Source: Bremerella cremea (lineage in GTDB: Bacteria; Planctomycetota; Planctomycetia; Pirellulales; Pirellulaceae). From it: a DNA stretch of 64,000 nt. Position numbers and translations under genes: made by a program. The notes below the pieces were generated by a model that did not search any database, was not told the origin of the DNA, and saw only the letters and a list, made by a program, of their open reading frames with translations. Every line of letters starts with the position of its first letter. Within the stretch, counting starts at the first letter, position 1. Shown piece after piece: positions 35,187 through 45,072 of this stretch. The DNA lies in NCBI RefSeq assembly GCF_003335505.1, contig NZ_QPEX01000010.1:248001-312000 (forward strand). Reading direction: 5' to 3'.

Positions 35187-36700
35187 GTGAGAAACTTTCG
35201 GTAGACATCGCGGTGATTGGGGCAGGTTTTGGTGGCAGCTTAGCAGCCCTGTTGCTCCATCGTATCGGCTTTCGCGTGGTACTGCTCGAACGAGGAAGTC
35301 ACCCACGGTTTGCTTTGGGGGAATCATCGACCCCCACGGCCGATCTTGTCCTGCGTGATTTGGCCCGACAATACGACTTGCCCTTTCTCGGCACGATTTC
35401 GCGTTATGGCGAGTGGCAACAAGCGTTTCCTGACGTAGTGCGTGGTCCGAAGCGAGGTTTCTCTTACTTCTATCATCGGCCAGAGGAGGAGTTCGTTTCG
35501 TATGCTGACCATCGCAACGAACTGTACGTTGCAGCAAGTCAGGATGAAGTTCATGCCGATACGCACTGGCTCCGTAGCGATGTCGATACGCTATTTGTTC
35601 GCCAAGTCGAGTCGGCGGGAATTCCTTACTTTGATCATACGCAAGTCACCATTCAAAGCGACAAGCCAAGTTGGCAGCTAACCGGCCTGCGTGAAGGCGC
35701 TTCGTCGATAACGATTGCCGCCGAGTTTTTAATCGATGCCACCGGCAAGGCGGCTTTCCTTCCCCAGACGCTTGGCTTAACCCCAATTGGCGATCGTATG
35801 CGAACGCACTCGCAGGCCATTTTTGCACACATGGAAGGAGTGACTCCTTGGGAGACCCTACTCAATCAGCAGCACGGTTCGCTCGATGACTATCCTTTTC
35901 CTTGCGATGCTGCAGCGCTCCATCATTTGCTGCAAGATGCCTGGATGTGGCAATTACGTTTCGACAACGGCGTGACCAGTGTCGGTATTGCCTCCAGCAT
36001 ACCGCCCCATGGCAACAAGCGAACCTCCTCTGCCCAGCAGCAGTGGGAAACAACTCTGCAGCGTTACCCTTCCCTGGCCCAGCAGTTCGCCACGGCTCGT
36101 GTTGTTGCTCCGGGGAACGAGGTTTGTCAAACATCACGCCTGCAACGGCAATGGTCTCGATTCTGCGGAGACAACTGGGCCCTATTGCCCCACACAGCAG
36201 GTTTCGTCGATCCTCTCTACAGCAGCGGAATCGCCCAAACGGTGTGCGGTGTCGAGCGGCTCTGTTCCCTGCTGGAAAGAAGCTGGCAGCGCGAAGACAT
36301 GCCCGCAAGACTTCAGCAGTATTCTCAAGCAATGGAAGCGGAACTCGATTTGCTAGACGAGTTGATCTCGGGAAGTTACGCAGCCATGAGCCGTTTCGAC
36401 CTCTTCGTTCCCTATTCGATGCTTTACTTTGCTGCGGCGACCAATTACGAAACAGAGCGTCTTGCGACAGGGTTCCAACCCAACCAGGCAATGCTTTGCG
36501 CTGCCGACCCTGCGTTTCGTACGATGGTATCAAAGGTTCACCAACAACTAATACAAGCGTTGCAAACGCCACCCGACGGCCAACGATACGGTCGATTCTT
36601 TCAAGTGGTGGCCGAGGCAATCGCCCCCTTTAACATCGCTGGGCTTTGCGACACCACGGTGAATAACCTCTACCGTTACACAGCCGTTGATAAATCATAA
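35183..36700 (+). CDS. Halogenase-like FAD-dependent oxidoreductase
   Basis: A 505-residue flavoprotein. GTG 35183 overlaps the radical SAM stop (GTGA), and the frame then starts at the Rossmann fold (VDIAVIGAGFGGSLAALLLH). GESSTPTADLVLRDLARQY matches the GES(T)xP opening of tryptophan-halogenase-like and related monooxygenases. The second motif (FLIDATGKAAFLPQTLGL) and the FVDPLYSSGIAQTVCG flavin loop are present. The halogenase signature WxWxIP appears only as WMWQLR, so halogenation is doubtful; oxidation, hydroxylation or dehydrogenation is as likely. Its stop lies 16 bp from the convergent neighbour at 36717. Confidence 0.82.
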   Translation: MSEKLSVDIAVIGAGFGGSLAALLLHRIGFRVVLLERGSHPRFALGESSTPTADLVLRDLARQYDLPFLGTISRYGEWQQAFPDVVRGPKRGFSYFYHRPEEEFVSYADHRNELYVAASQDEVHADTHWLRSDVDTLFVRQVESAGIPYFDHTQVTIQSDKPSWQLTGLREGASSITIAAEFLIDATGKAAFLPQTLGLTPIGDRMRTHSQAIFAHMEGVTPWETLLNQQHGSLDDYPFPCDAAALHHLLQDAWMWQLRFDNGVTSVGIASSIPPHGNKRTSSAQQQWETTLQRYPSLAQQFATARVVAPGNEVCQTSRLQRQWSRFCGDNWALLPHTAGFVDPLYSSGIAQTVCGVERLCSLLERSWQREDMPARLQQYSQAMEAELDLLDELISGSYAAMSRFDLFVPYSMLYFAAATNYETERLATGFQPNQAMLCAADPAFRTMVSKVHQQLIQALQTPPDGQRYGRFFQVVAEAIAPFNIAGLCDTTVNNLYRYTAVDKS

Positions 36701-36716
36701 TGGCGAGCCCACAACG

Positions 36717-39700
36717 CTAGGGTGCAAGCCATTGATTTCGAAAACGGGCACTTTGCTGTTGCCGTGTTTGGTACGCTTCGAGATAGTCGCGATACGCTGA
36801 ATCGTCCCGGTACGATTGCGCAGGATAGCTTCCCATATTTTGATAGGGGAGCGGCTCGGAGGAAGTTCCGTAGATTGTGTTGAGATCGGCATCTTTATCC
36901 CATCCGACGGAATGAAGCACAAAATCTCGCTTCCAACCAGGCGGAAGGGGTTGGGCAGGAATGTCGAAGGTCAGGGCCATTTCATCACCCGATCCCATGA
37001 CAACCAACTGATCGTCAACCTTTTGCAAGAGAGGGAGCACATCTCCGTAGCGAGTAAACTGACCACTCATGGCCGACCACTTAGGTAAGGTCGAGACATT
37101 TTCGTAGTCGTAACGTTCAGGGCCGAAGCCAGGATGGACGATCGGTTCTGAGAAACCTCGGTAAGCGAGTTCCGCTGTGCGTAAGTTCAATAGAGTTTCC
37201 CGCACCTCAACCGCTGGCGTAACCACAGTAACAAACGCTTCGTCCCAATAGATCTCATTGCTGGTTACCACTCGTAGCCGCCGCGAGTCACCCGCGAAAG
37301 CGTGCGAGATGTCTATCGCAATTGTCTTGGTCTTGCCGCCAGGAAAACCGGTAAACGGAATCGTTTCAACCCACTTCCCTTCGTTATCCAGTGTTTCGAG
37401 AAAAGGAGGACGCGGCCCTGGCATGGCCTGATTCTCGGCCAAGCCAACGTTAATCGAAGTATCTGCGGGATAGATCCAACCGGTCAGAAAGAGCGTGATT
37501 TGGGAAGCATCTTGCGGAAGATCGAAAAGAAGTTCGATGTAGTGTGGTTCGGTAACACCTTGTAAGAACTTTCGTTCGAATCCCTTCACGTACTGATCGT
37601 CTTGCTTCGCCAACAAGTCGAGAACATCCCGTCCCTGCGAGTCGAGGGCAATCGTTGGCGCAATCTTTTGGCCGACAACGTGCAGCTTTGGTTCGGCGAT
37701 GCTGGGGGGACCGACTTTCTCGTTCGTATAGACCTCGACTTCCGCCGGATGATCGACCGCGAACAGTTCGACCTGGTCGAAATAAGCGGCTTCCCATAGC
37801 TCTTCCGTAATCCGCAGTTTGTATTGGCCATTCGCTTCTGCCAACAGATGGCCGGGCACTTTAATGTATTCCCACGGGCGATCAGGCGCGATCTGGCCTT
37901 CTGCCGTTTGCAAACCAATGGGTGCCGCCCAGAGCAAGTCGGTCACAAACTCGAATCGATCACCGTTCCAAGCGTACAAATAGGGACAAGAGCCTTTCAG
38001 CGTCTGCCGTTCGGTTATCAGCGTGTTGACCTTTGGCTGAAGGATGCTTTGGGGAATGCCGTTGGTCCAGATCACGCGGAGGGCGTCGGCTTGCGTCCGT
38101 TTACCAAGGCCGAAATGCGTGGTCTCCGCACGAACGACTTGTGCCTGGTAGCTGATGTCGCTACGCAGTTCTAACAACGAACCGAGCCCGTATTGATTGA
38201 CGCGTCCACTCGGACTCGCTGCGCCTCCCTTAACTTGGGCTGCCAACAAGCGAACGTTGATCCAGTTGTTTTGATTTCCGCCTTCGTTGAATACGGGCAA
38301 GATTGCCTCTGGCAACAACAAGACAAGATCAAGATCACCATCCTGATCGAGATCGGCTGTTCGAGCGGCTACGATATTTGCTTCCTGTGCAGAAAGCACG
38401 CCTTTTGTTGGGACAAGCTTTCCGTCGGCGGTCCCTCGTAGCAGTTGAAGTTGTGCATCTTCATACGCTAACAAATCTTCCCGGCCATCGTTATCGTAGT
38501 CGAGTATTCGCCAATGTTTGGGAAACTTTCCAGCGGCGATCCGCGTTGTATCCAGTGGAACTACCTTCCCTGCTTCCACTGTCCGGGTGCGTGCCAGATT
38601 TAAGGAATTTGAATCGGCAAACAAGATATCCCAACTGGCGTTCGAATCGATATCGACGATATCAAAAACGGTTGCTCGGTCGATTCCGGGGAAGTCTTCA
38701 TTCAACGAACACCACCGCATTCGACGATGCCGGAGGTTCTCGAATATACCAAAGCCGGGGGCCCCTTCATAAGCAACCAAGATATCGATATCGGTATCAC
38801 GATCCCAATCGACCGCGATTGCTTGGACCATCGGTCCACTATTTTCCATTCCTGAAATCGCGTCGTCTGCCCAAGGCTTAAAGTGCAGTCCATCAACGTT
38901 GCTCCAAACCATCGGCTTTCCCGGCGTGCCGAGGAAGAGATCGAGGTCACCGTCGTGATCGAGATCAGCCAGAACTGCCGTTTGAACCTCTGGCACCGCT
39001 GATTCTTGTTCGACAATTGCCAATGTCAGCGGGTTTGCCTGTTGGTTCTCTACAACCGCGATACCGCTCGGGCCGTACAAGATAAAATCGATGTCTGCCG
39101 TCTGACGAACTTCTCCGTCGGTTATTTCCGAATCGCCATCTAGATCGGCAGCCAGAATGTTCGTGAAATCTCCGGCGATTGGAATCCGAATCGGTGGTGA
39201 ATACCCCTCGCTGTTTTTCTCCTGCAAGAAGACCAGCAACGCATCGTTCGTTAAGACAACAAGGTCTAGCGTGTCGTTGCGATCGACGTCGACCAGGACC
39301 AAGTCGCGGGTGTTTGTGGCTTCGCCCAGCTTGGTTTGTTGGCCAGCAGCAAACTTCACGTCGATGGGGGGCTCAGGTGTGGTTAGTTCGCCGGCATGGG
39401 CAAGATAAAACTGTGGCGAAAAATCGGTCACGACAAATTCCAGCGGGCTCCGCTCCACAATTAAGCGATCACTCTGAACCGCTTCTTCAGCTCGAGTTGC
39501 GTTTCGCATCATCTGAACCGACCGCCGCACCGACGGCCAATCACCTTGTTGGGCCGCCTCACGGGTTTTGGCGATCATGTCTGCTAACGAAACATTCACC
39601 AAGCGTTGAACCGAAGCTTCGAGCGGGGCAAACACTTTTTCGGCTCGGTCTAGTACGGCGACAATCTGCGGCGATTGCTGTTGAGCCAAGCTTGGTAGCT

Positions 39701-40283
39701 GTTCGAGCAGCACGGCCAGGTTGTCAGGTGCCAGCTGCGCCGCCTTGGCAAGCAGCTCTTCACTTGCGTTTGTCTGTTCAGGCCCAGCTTCCTTGGCCGT
39801 TAAGTAGGCCTCGAACCAGATTGCGGCATTGGTGGGATCTAATTCGCCTGCCCTTTGCCAGGCTTTCAGCGCTGCCGGAGTCTCGCCGTGGGCCTTATCT
39901 GCGCGGGCTAAAAGGCTATAGGTAGTCGCGGAATTGGGTGCGATTTCCTTAAGACGTTCTATCGCCAGCGAAAGTTGTTGCAGTGCCTCCGTACTCGGCG
40001 GGCCCCCAGCATTTTGGATCGCCATGAGATAAGCCACGACCTGATTTTGCGGGCCCAGGGGCTCGTCTGGAAATGCTTCTGCCAGCTGGCTCCAAGCCGT
40101 GAAAGTCTTGTCCGGCTGATCCGCTTCTAGATAGCCAAGTGCGACGTTCTTAGCACTTAGCAGTTCCCGCAGCTGCGTTGTTTCTTGTTCTATTTTTGCC
40201 GTCCTCCAATTGAGGAAGACCAAAGCAACAAGCACCAAAAGAGCGGCTCCGACGCTCAGGAGTAGCTTCCATGATAACTGCAT
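36717..40283 (-). CDS. Large TPR + FG-GAP/ASPIC-UnbV envelope protein
   Basis: A 1188-residue protein. One N-terminal helix (LLLSVGAALLVLVALVFL) anchors it. TPR-like helices fill about 30-260. FG-GAP/VCBS beta-propeller repeats with calcium-type loops follow (DLDHDGDLDLFLG, DLDQDGDLDLVLL) to about 690. An ASPIC/UnbV segment is at about 695-790 (RAETTHFGLGKRTQADALRV). The last 400 residues form a further all-beta region (GSCPYLYAWNGDRFEFVTDL, then EELWEAAYFDQVELFAVDH). It is the last gene of a five-gene leftward operon, 17 bp after the CRTAC1 gene. A structural or binding role outside the membrane is likely; no enzyme motif is visible. Confidence 0.85.
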   Translation of the reverse strand: MQLSWKLLLSVGAALLVLVALVFLNWRTAKIEQETTQLRELLSAKNVALGYLEADQPDKTFTAWSQLAEAFPDEPLGPQNQVVAYLMAIQNAGGPPSTEALQQLSLAIERLKEIAPNSATTYSLLARADKAHGETPAALKAWQRAGELDPTNAAIWFEAYLTAKEAGPEQTNASEELLAKAAQLAPDNLAVLLEQLPSLAQQQSPQIVAVLDRAEKVFAPLEASVQRLVNVSLADMIAKTREAAQQGDWPSVRRSVQMMRNATRAEEAVQSDRLIVERSPLEFVVTDFSPQFYLAHAGELTTPEPPIDVKFAAGQQTKLGEATNTRDLVLVDVDRNDTLDLVVLTNDALLVFLQEKNSEGYSPPIRIPIAGDFTNILAADLDGDSEITDGEVRQTADIDFILYGPSGIAVVENQQANPLTLAIVEQESAVPEVQTAVLADLDHDGDLDLFLGTPGKPMVWSNVDGLHFKPWADDAISGMENSGPMVQAIAVDWDRDTDIDILVAYEGAPGFGIFENLRHRRMRWCSLNEDFPGIDRATVFDIVDIDSNASWDILFADSNSLNLARTRTVEAGKVVPLDTTRIAAGKFPKHWRILDYDNDGREDLLAYEDAQLQLLRGTADGKLVPTKGVLSAQEANIVAARTADLDQDGDLDLVLLLPEAILPVFNEGGNQNNWINVRLLAAQVKGGAASPSGRVNQYGLGSLLELRSDISYQAQVVRAETTHFGLGKRTQADALRVIWTNGIPQSILQPKVNTLITERQTLKGSCPYLYAWNGDRFEFVTDLLWAAPIGLQTAEGQIAPDRPWEYIKVPGHLLAEANGQYKLRITEELWEAAYFDQVELFAVDHPAEVEVYTNEKVGPPSIAEPKLHVVGQKIAPTIALDSQGRDVLDLLAKQDDQYVKGFERKFLQGVTEPHYIELLFDLPQDASQITLFLTGWIYPADTSINVGLAENQAMPGPRPPFLETLDNEGKWVETIPFTGFPGGKTKTIAIDISHAFAGDSRRLRVVTSNEIYWDEAFVTVVTPAVEVRETLLNLRTAELAYRGFSEPIVHPGFGPERYDYENVSTLPKWSAMSGQFTRYGDVLPLLQKVDDQLVVMGSGDEMALTFDIPAQPLPPGWKRDFVLHSVGWDKDADLNTIYGTSSEPLPYQNMGSYPAQSYRDDSAYRDYLEAYQTRQQQSARFRNQWLAP

Positions 40284-40300
40284 AGCTCGAAGCGTTTACC

Positions 40301-42160
40301 TTAGGTTGACTTCGTAATCGTGTGAAACTGGTTGACGGGCAGTGGCGGTACCTCTTGAATCGTACCGTCCGGCCAAAGGATTTTGATCGAGTCAATCTTA
40401 TCGATAGTACCCAGGCCGAATGTCAGCGGTAATTCCACTTGACTTAAATAACTACGCGTGGGCATGACCTGCCGACGCAGCGTTTGCCCGCCAGCGGTCA
40501 ATTCAACCACTGCCCCCAGGGCTCCGGTATTGCCGTCACCACCGTCCAGCTTAAGACGCACCCAGTTCGCAGGCAAGTTGGCATCGTTGCGTAGTAGCCG
40601 AGGGGGACCTCCCAGGCCTGCGATCACGACATCTAAATCGCCATCGTTGTCGATATCGGCGAAAGAGGATCCACGCCCAACCATCGGCTTCACCAAGTCG
40701 CTTCCGCACTTATCTTCTGGCACGGGAATAAACTCAGTCGCTTGTTCCGGTCCACAGTTCTTGAACAACTGAGGAGGCTGTTCGTAATGCTGGCTTTCTT
40801 GAACACGATGGATATCCCGCTCGAGATGCCCGTTAGCTGCCAGCAAATCGAGCTTGCCATCGCTATCGTAATCAAAAAAGAAAACACCGAAGGTTAGTTG
40901 CAAGCGAGTTTGAGGACCAAGCCCAGTTGCGACCGCTTCATCGACAAACAGCATGCCACTCTCGTCGGCCACGTAGAGGGCGGTCATTTCATTCGAAAAG
41001 TTTCCGATCACAACCCCGGCATCATTAGTATTACGGAAGGTACCAATATCAATTCCCATTGCCCCCCGCGCGTTGCCGTTGTCGTCAAACGCGATCCCTG
41101 ACAAGCTCCCCTGCTCTTGGAAGGTGCCGTCTCCCTGGTTGTGAAATAGAAAATTCTGGACGGTGTCATTAGAGACAATCAGATCGATCCAACCATCGTG
41201 ATCGAGATCGGTCATAACGACGCCCAGCGATTTACCGAGCGGAACGTTATTCACGGGGTCTCGTATTTGCAGCCCAGCTTCTTGGGTCACGTCTGTAAAG
41301 GTGCCGTCCCCTTGGTTTTGAAACAGATAAGGAAACGTGCCGCCAAAATTCTGCGGACGACCGTACGCGCGTTCTCCACCGGTTAGCTGAAAATTCTGGC
41401 TGGTATCGTACGGTCGTTTCCAATCGAGGTAATTACAAACGAACAGATCGAGGTCCCCATCCTTGTCGTAGTCGAACCAACCGCAGCTGGTACCCCACAC
41501 GTCCTCGCCACCGGCGACGCCTGCCTGGCTGGCAACTTCCTGAAACTTGCCGTGACCTAAGTTCCGAAACAGATAGTTTCTGCCAACTGCGGTCAGGTAA
41601 ACATCGACCAACGAATCACCATCGTAATCACCCACAGCCACCCCCATGCCGTAGCACTCGATATCGAGTCCGGATCCGGCAATCACGTTTGTAAACTTGC
41701 CGGTACCATCATTCTCGTACAAAGCCTGCAGGCTCGGCTGATGGTTTTCTCCACGATTCCAGGGCCACACGCAGCTATTGGTTAACAGGAGATCTTGATC
41801 ACCGTCGTTATCGAAGTCGAAAAACGCGCAGCCCCCTCCCATGGTTTCTGGTAGCAGTTTTTCGTCGGAAGCGCCATTCTGTTGCACAAAATCGATGCCT
41901 GCTTGCTTCGTAATATCGGTAAACGTTACGGCAGGAATCTCTATCTCAGTTGCCTGGCGAGTTTCAACATTGCTCAGCTTTGCCTCGACGGGCGGCGGCG
42001 GTGTTTTATCTGGCAGTAGGAAATAGACCACGCCCATACCTAGGCCAGCCACAACCGCGATGATTACCAGCGACCACCGCAAAGCTTGCCCGATGACCTG
42101 GTCGTCGTGATCCAACTCCGGGTCTTCGGCTGTCAGGTTGGCTTGCGTCTTGTCACTCAT
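40301..42160 (-). CDS. CRTAC1-type FG-GAP/ASPIC-UnbV protein, membrane anchored
   Basis: A 619-residue protein with one N-terminal helix (SLVIIAVVAGLGMGVVYFLL) and a large outer domain. At least six calcium-type FG-GAP loops are visible: FDFDNDGDQDLLLT, GDYDGDSLVDVYLT, FDYDKDGDLDLFVC, TDLDHDGWIDLIVS, FDYDSDGKLDLLAA and ADIDNDGDLDVVIA. The C-terminal 90 residues are the ASPIC/UnbV domain, ending in LTFGLGTIDKIDSIKILWPD. The ATG overlaps the cytochrome gene's stop by 4 bp (ATGA), so the two products are probably made together and may bind each other. It looks like a single seven-bladed propeller (inference). Confidence 0.9.
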   Translation of the reverse strand: MSDKTQANLTAEDPELDHDDQVIGQALRWSLVIIAVVAGLGMGVVYFLLPDKTPPPPVEAKLSNVETRQATEIEIPAVTFTDITKQAGIDFVQQNGASDEKLLPETMGGGCAFFDFDNDGDQDLLLTNSCVWPWNRGENHQPSLQALYENDGTGKFTNVIAGSGLDIECYGMGVAVGDYDGDSLVDVYLTAVGRNYLFRNLGHGKFQEVASQAGVAGGEDVWGTSCGWFDYDKDGDLDLFVCNYLDWKRPYDTSQNFQLTGGERAYGRPQNFGGTFPYLFQNQGDGTFTDVTQEAGLQIRDPVNNVPLGKSLGVVMTDLDHDGWIDLIVSNDTVQNFLFHNQGDGTFQEQGSLSGIAFDDNGNARGAMGIDIGTFRNTNDAGVVIGNFSNEMTALYVADESGMLFVDEAVATGLGPQTRLQLTFGVFFFDYDSDGKLDLLAANGHLERDIHRVQESQHYEQPPQLFKNCGPEQATEFIPVPEDKCGSDLVKPMVGRGSSFADIDNDGDLDVVIAGLGGPPRLLRNDANLPANWVRLKLDGGDGNTGALGAVVELTAGGQTLRRQVMPTRSYLSQVELPLTFGLGTIDKIDSIKILWPDGTIQEVPPLPVNQFHTITKST

Positions 42161-45036
42161 TCCGATTTCTCTTCCTCGTCCTTCGCAGGCTTCTCGTTTG
42201 CTTGCTCTGGGGTTTGGTCTTTGCGGCGTTGTAGGGAATACTTCGTCACTTCTTCTGAAGCATGGTTGGCCGCTGGGTACTTCTCACGCGCCAGTCGAAC
42301 GGCGTTCCCCTTAGCCGTGTCATCCAATTTATAGCGTTCGTGCAGTTCGGCATGGTGCTGAGCTTTATCTGGTTCATCCAGAGCCGAATAGACTCGCTGC
42401 AGATTGTAATGGGCGGTCAGGTTCTCAGAATCGATCTCTAGCGTACGGTGAAAGTACTCTGCCGATTCGTGCCAATAAGCGATCGCTTCTAGCTCTTTTC
42501 CTTGTCGGCGTCGCTGCGTTCCTAAGTCGAACAGGGTTTGTCCCAGCAAGTTCAGCACGACATAGTCTTTGCTGAAATCAAACCCACGCCGGACCATCTC
42601 AGGCGTCCGACCATCGACCACACTTTTCAGGTTATTAATCGCTTCGGGCAGATTGCCTTGTTCGCGATTGACCATGCCGCTGAGCCAAGCCCATGTCCAT
42701 TCTGGATAGTTTTTCTCGCCAGAGAATTGCTTTGCTCGCTGCAATGCTGCCACCGCTTCGTCTAAACGCCCCTCTGCGGCATAGGTGCGAGCCAAATTCA
42801 TGGGCCCATCCCACCGCTTCAATTTCTCGACTTCAGCAAAGGCTTCACCAGCTTGGCGCAGTTGTTTCTTCCCAGAGATTAATAGTCCAATCCCATAGTC
42901 GTTCCAGCGTTTCCACAAGTCGAATTTCGGAATGGGATTATCGACTTTGATATCAGAGCCTGCGACGGCGAATTTCATGGTATCGGTCGCTAAGATGGTA
43001 ACCGGCAAATCGTTGATATAGGTTCCATCTACTTCGGTCCCGCGGATCTTGTTTCCCAACTGCTTGTTGGCCTTAGCAACAAAGTCCATGTACTCTTGAT
43101 CGAACTTGCGATACTTGAGTTTCGCTTCCACCGTAATCGGGCCTTCAACGTCCTCAGGCAACGTGAATTCGTAGTGAACCGTATCCGCCGCCCCAGGTGG
43201 AATCTGATTGTTGTACAACGGTGTGAAAATATCTTGGGCGTTGCGACGGTTGATTCGATTGCCATGCTTGTCCAACATGAACACGTTCACACGATGTGCC
43301 CAGGGATCGACCTCGTTCCCATGCTGCGAATCAATACCTCCACTGTGACCAACGATTCGATCGCCAGATTTAACGACGACCTCTAGCCAGATTTCGTTCG
43401 AGTCGACCGTACCTTGCGAAAAGTGATGCCCGAGTTTCAAAGTACGAATCACTACGTCCAAAAGATACTTCTGGCCTGGCACCAGTACCGGGGCTTCCGG
43501 GCGGAGCGGCGCGATGAGCGGCGAATCGATTTCGCCGCCAGGACGAAGCCCAAAGATATCAACTCGGGTCACATCCTCTAAAAACTTCTGATGAGCTGCC
43601 GTGGTCTCTGGTTTGTCTAGCAGCCATGAAATGCCCGTGTTTGCCGAAGGGAACAAATGATCGTGGATTTTTAATATGCCGGAACCATCGAAGTCTTGTG
43701 CCCCGAAATCGTGGGACGGCTCAAGCGGCATGTGGCAGCCGTTGCAATTTACCTGGGCTGTTTCCGGGTAGTAAAAGCTACGGCTACCATGTCCTGAGAC
43801 ACCACTGATCAAATACGAATCGTAGTGGTTTTGTCCGCGCAGAAAGTCTTTATAGTGTGTCACTTCAGCTGGCAGATGCACCTTGTGACACGTCGAACAA
43901 AACTCGGCCGTTTTATGGAACGGTTTGAGAAAAGTTTGTTTATGGAAGGCAGGCTTCGCTTTAACCAACTGATTGTTGATCCATTGCAGCGCGGGATTAT
44001 CGCTGTATGCGAATGGATATTGCAACGGTTCTTCAATGGTGTAATCGGCGTTGCCTCGATTGCTGTTAACGTTTGTAATTGCGTGACAAACCGTGCACGT
44101 AATCCCCGCTTGGCCGCTTGGATCGTGTAGCATGTCGAAGTTAGGGTCGTCGAACTTGCCGCTGAAAAACGGTACGGGATCGTGACAACCGGCACACCAA
44201 CGCGAGGCGTGAACCGAACCATCTCGCTCAAACGATACTTGGCGGGTTTCGTTGACACTGGCCAAGTAGGCTGGATTATTAAACGAACTGAAGCGATGCG
44301 CGCTATCCTTCCAGCCGTTATGAGCGTCCTCGTGGCACCGCTTGCAATATTGATCGTTCATCATGGCGCGGGCCGGAATAAAATCTCCGGAATTGGTTCG
44401 CGCAAGGGAAGGAGAGAAATACTGCAGTCCGGACTCCGGCCCTACCGCATTCCAACGACGCGGGTCTTCGCGATGCAGCACCGTCATCAGCAGCAACATG
44501 ACCGCAACCACGCCAAGATACCCCAAACCAATTCGCCATTTGATTTTGGGACCGACCAGGCGATGCAGCCAATACAGCCAAATGGCCACCAAAGGAACGA
44601 TCACGTGCAGCCAGTAGACAACACTTCGTAAAGCAGGCTGCCGGAGATCGAATCCGCTGACTCGGGTCAACAAAATCCCTGTTACCAGCACTACGATCCC
44701 TGCCGCCAACAACGCATAACCAATACGAATCGCACGTATCTTCTTGCGGTTTCTCGTCGCATACCAATGGACTCCACCAAACACCAGAAAAGGCACAATC
44801 AACAAGAAACCAAGAACGAGATGTCCCAGAAACATGTACTGATAGAAGTAGTTCTGGTACGAGTGCCCCGAAAACCATTCCATTGCCGTGATCGCAGACA
44901 AGTACGCCGAATTCGCAAAAAGAACTGCGACGATCGCCAACACGACATTTAGCAAGATGCGCAAACGTGGACTCACGGCGCGAGCAACCTTTGGTTTGTT
45001 CGCGGCTTTCGCTAAGAGGTCTTGTTTGACTTCCAT
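42157..45036 (-). CDS. Membrane multiheme cytochrome c (five CxxCH) with TPR tail
   Basis: A 959-residue protein. ATG 45036 (MEVKQDLLAK) is preferred to TTG 45051. Five hydrophobic helices (about 25-190) anchor it. Residues about 220-440 bear five heme sites: CKRCH, CAGCH, CTVCH, CSTCH and CNGCH, with several extra His and Met (GCHMPLE) as axial ligand candidates. A beta-rich domain follows (about 480-700), then TPR-like helices (about 740-910) and a charged Lys/Glu tail. The arrangement suggests electron transfer on the outer side of the membrane, held in a complex by the TPRs. It overlaps the next CRTAC1 gene by 4 bp. Redox partner unknown. Confidence 0.88.
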   Translation of the reverse strand: MEVKQDLLAKAANKPKVARAVSPRLRILLNVVLAIVAVLFANSAYLSAITAMEWFSGHSYQNYFYQYMFLGHLVLGFLLIVPFLVFGGVHWYATRNRKKIRAIRIGYALLAAGIVVLVTGILLTRVSGFDLRQPALRSVVYWLHVIVPLVAIWLYWLHRLVGPKIKWRIGLGYLGVVAVMLLLMTVLHREDPRRWNAVGPESGLQYFSPSLARTNSGDFIPARAMMNDQYCKRCHEDAHNGWKDSAHRFSSFNNPAYLASVNETRQVSFERDGSVHASRWCAGCHDPVPFFSGKFDDPNFDMLHDPSGQAGITCTVCHAITNVNSNRGNADYTIEEPLQYPFAYSDNPALQWINNQLVKAKPAFHKQTFLKPFHKTAEFCSTCHKVHLPAEVTHYKDFLRGQNHYDSYLISGVSGHGSRSFYYPETAQVNCNGCHMPLEPSHDFGAQDFDGSGILKIHDHLFPSANTGISWLLDKPETTAAHQKFLEDVTRVDIFGLRPGGEIDSPLIAPLRPEAPVLVPGQKYLLDVVIRTLKLGHHFSQGTVDSNEIWLEVVVKSGDRIVGHSGGIDSQHGNEVDPWAHRVNVFMLDKHGNRINRRNAQDIFTPLYNNQIPPGAADTVHYEFTLPEDVEGPITVEAKLKYRKFDQEYMDFVAKANKQLGNKIRGTEVDGTYINDLPVTILATDTMKFAVAGSDIKVDNPIPKFDLWKRWNDYGIGLLISGKKQLRQAGEAFAEVEKLKRWDGPMNLARTYAAEGRLDEAVAALQRAKQFSGEKNYPEWTWAWLSGMVNREQGNLPEAINNLKSVVDGRTPEMVRRGFDFSKDYVVLNLLGQTLFDLGTQRRRQGKELEAIAYWHESAEYFHRTLEIDSENLTAHYNLQRVYSALDEPDKAQHHAELHERYKLDDTAKGNAVRLAREKYPAANHASEEVTKYSLQRRKDQTPEQANEKPAKDEEEKSE

Positions 45037-45072
45037 AGGATGTAAATCCAACGATGGGGCGTGTTGTTGTCT

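Noticed and set aside
35862..36633. Opposed open frames of about 250 codons within the flavoprotein gene
   Set aside because: Both are shadows of a gene with intact flavin-binding motifs, and their sequences are compositionally odd.
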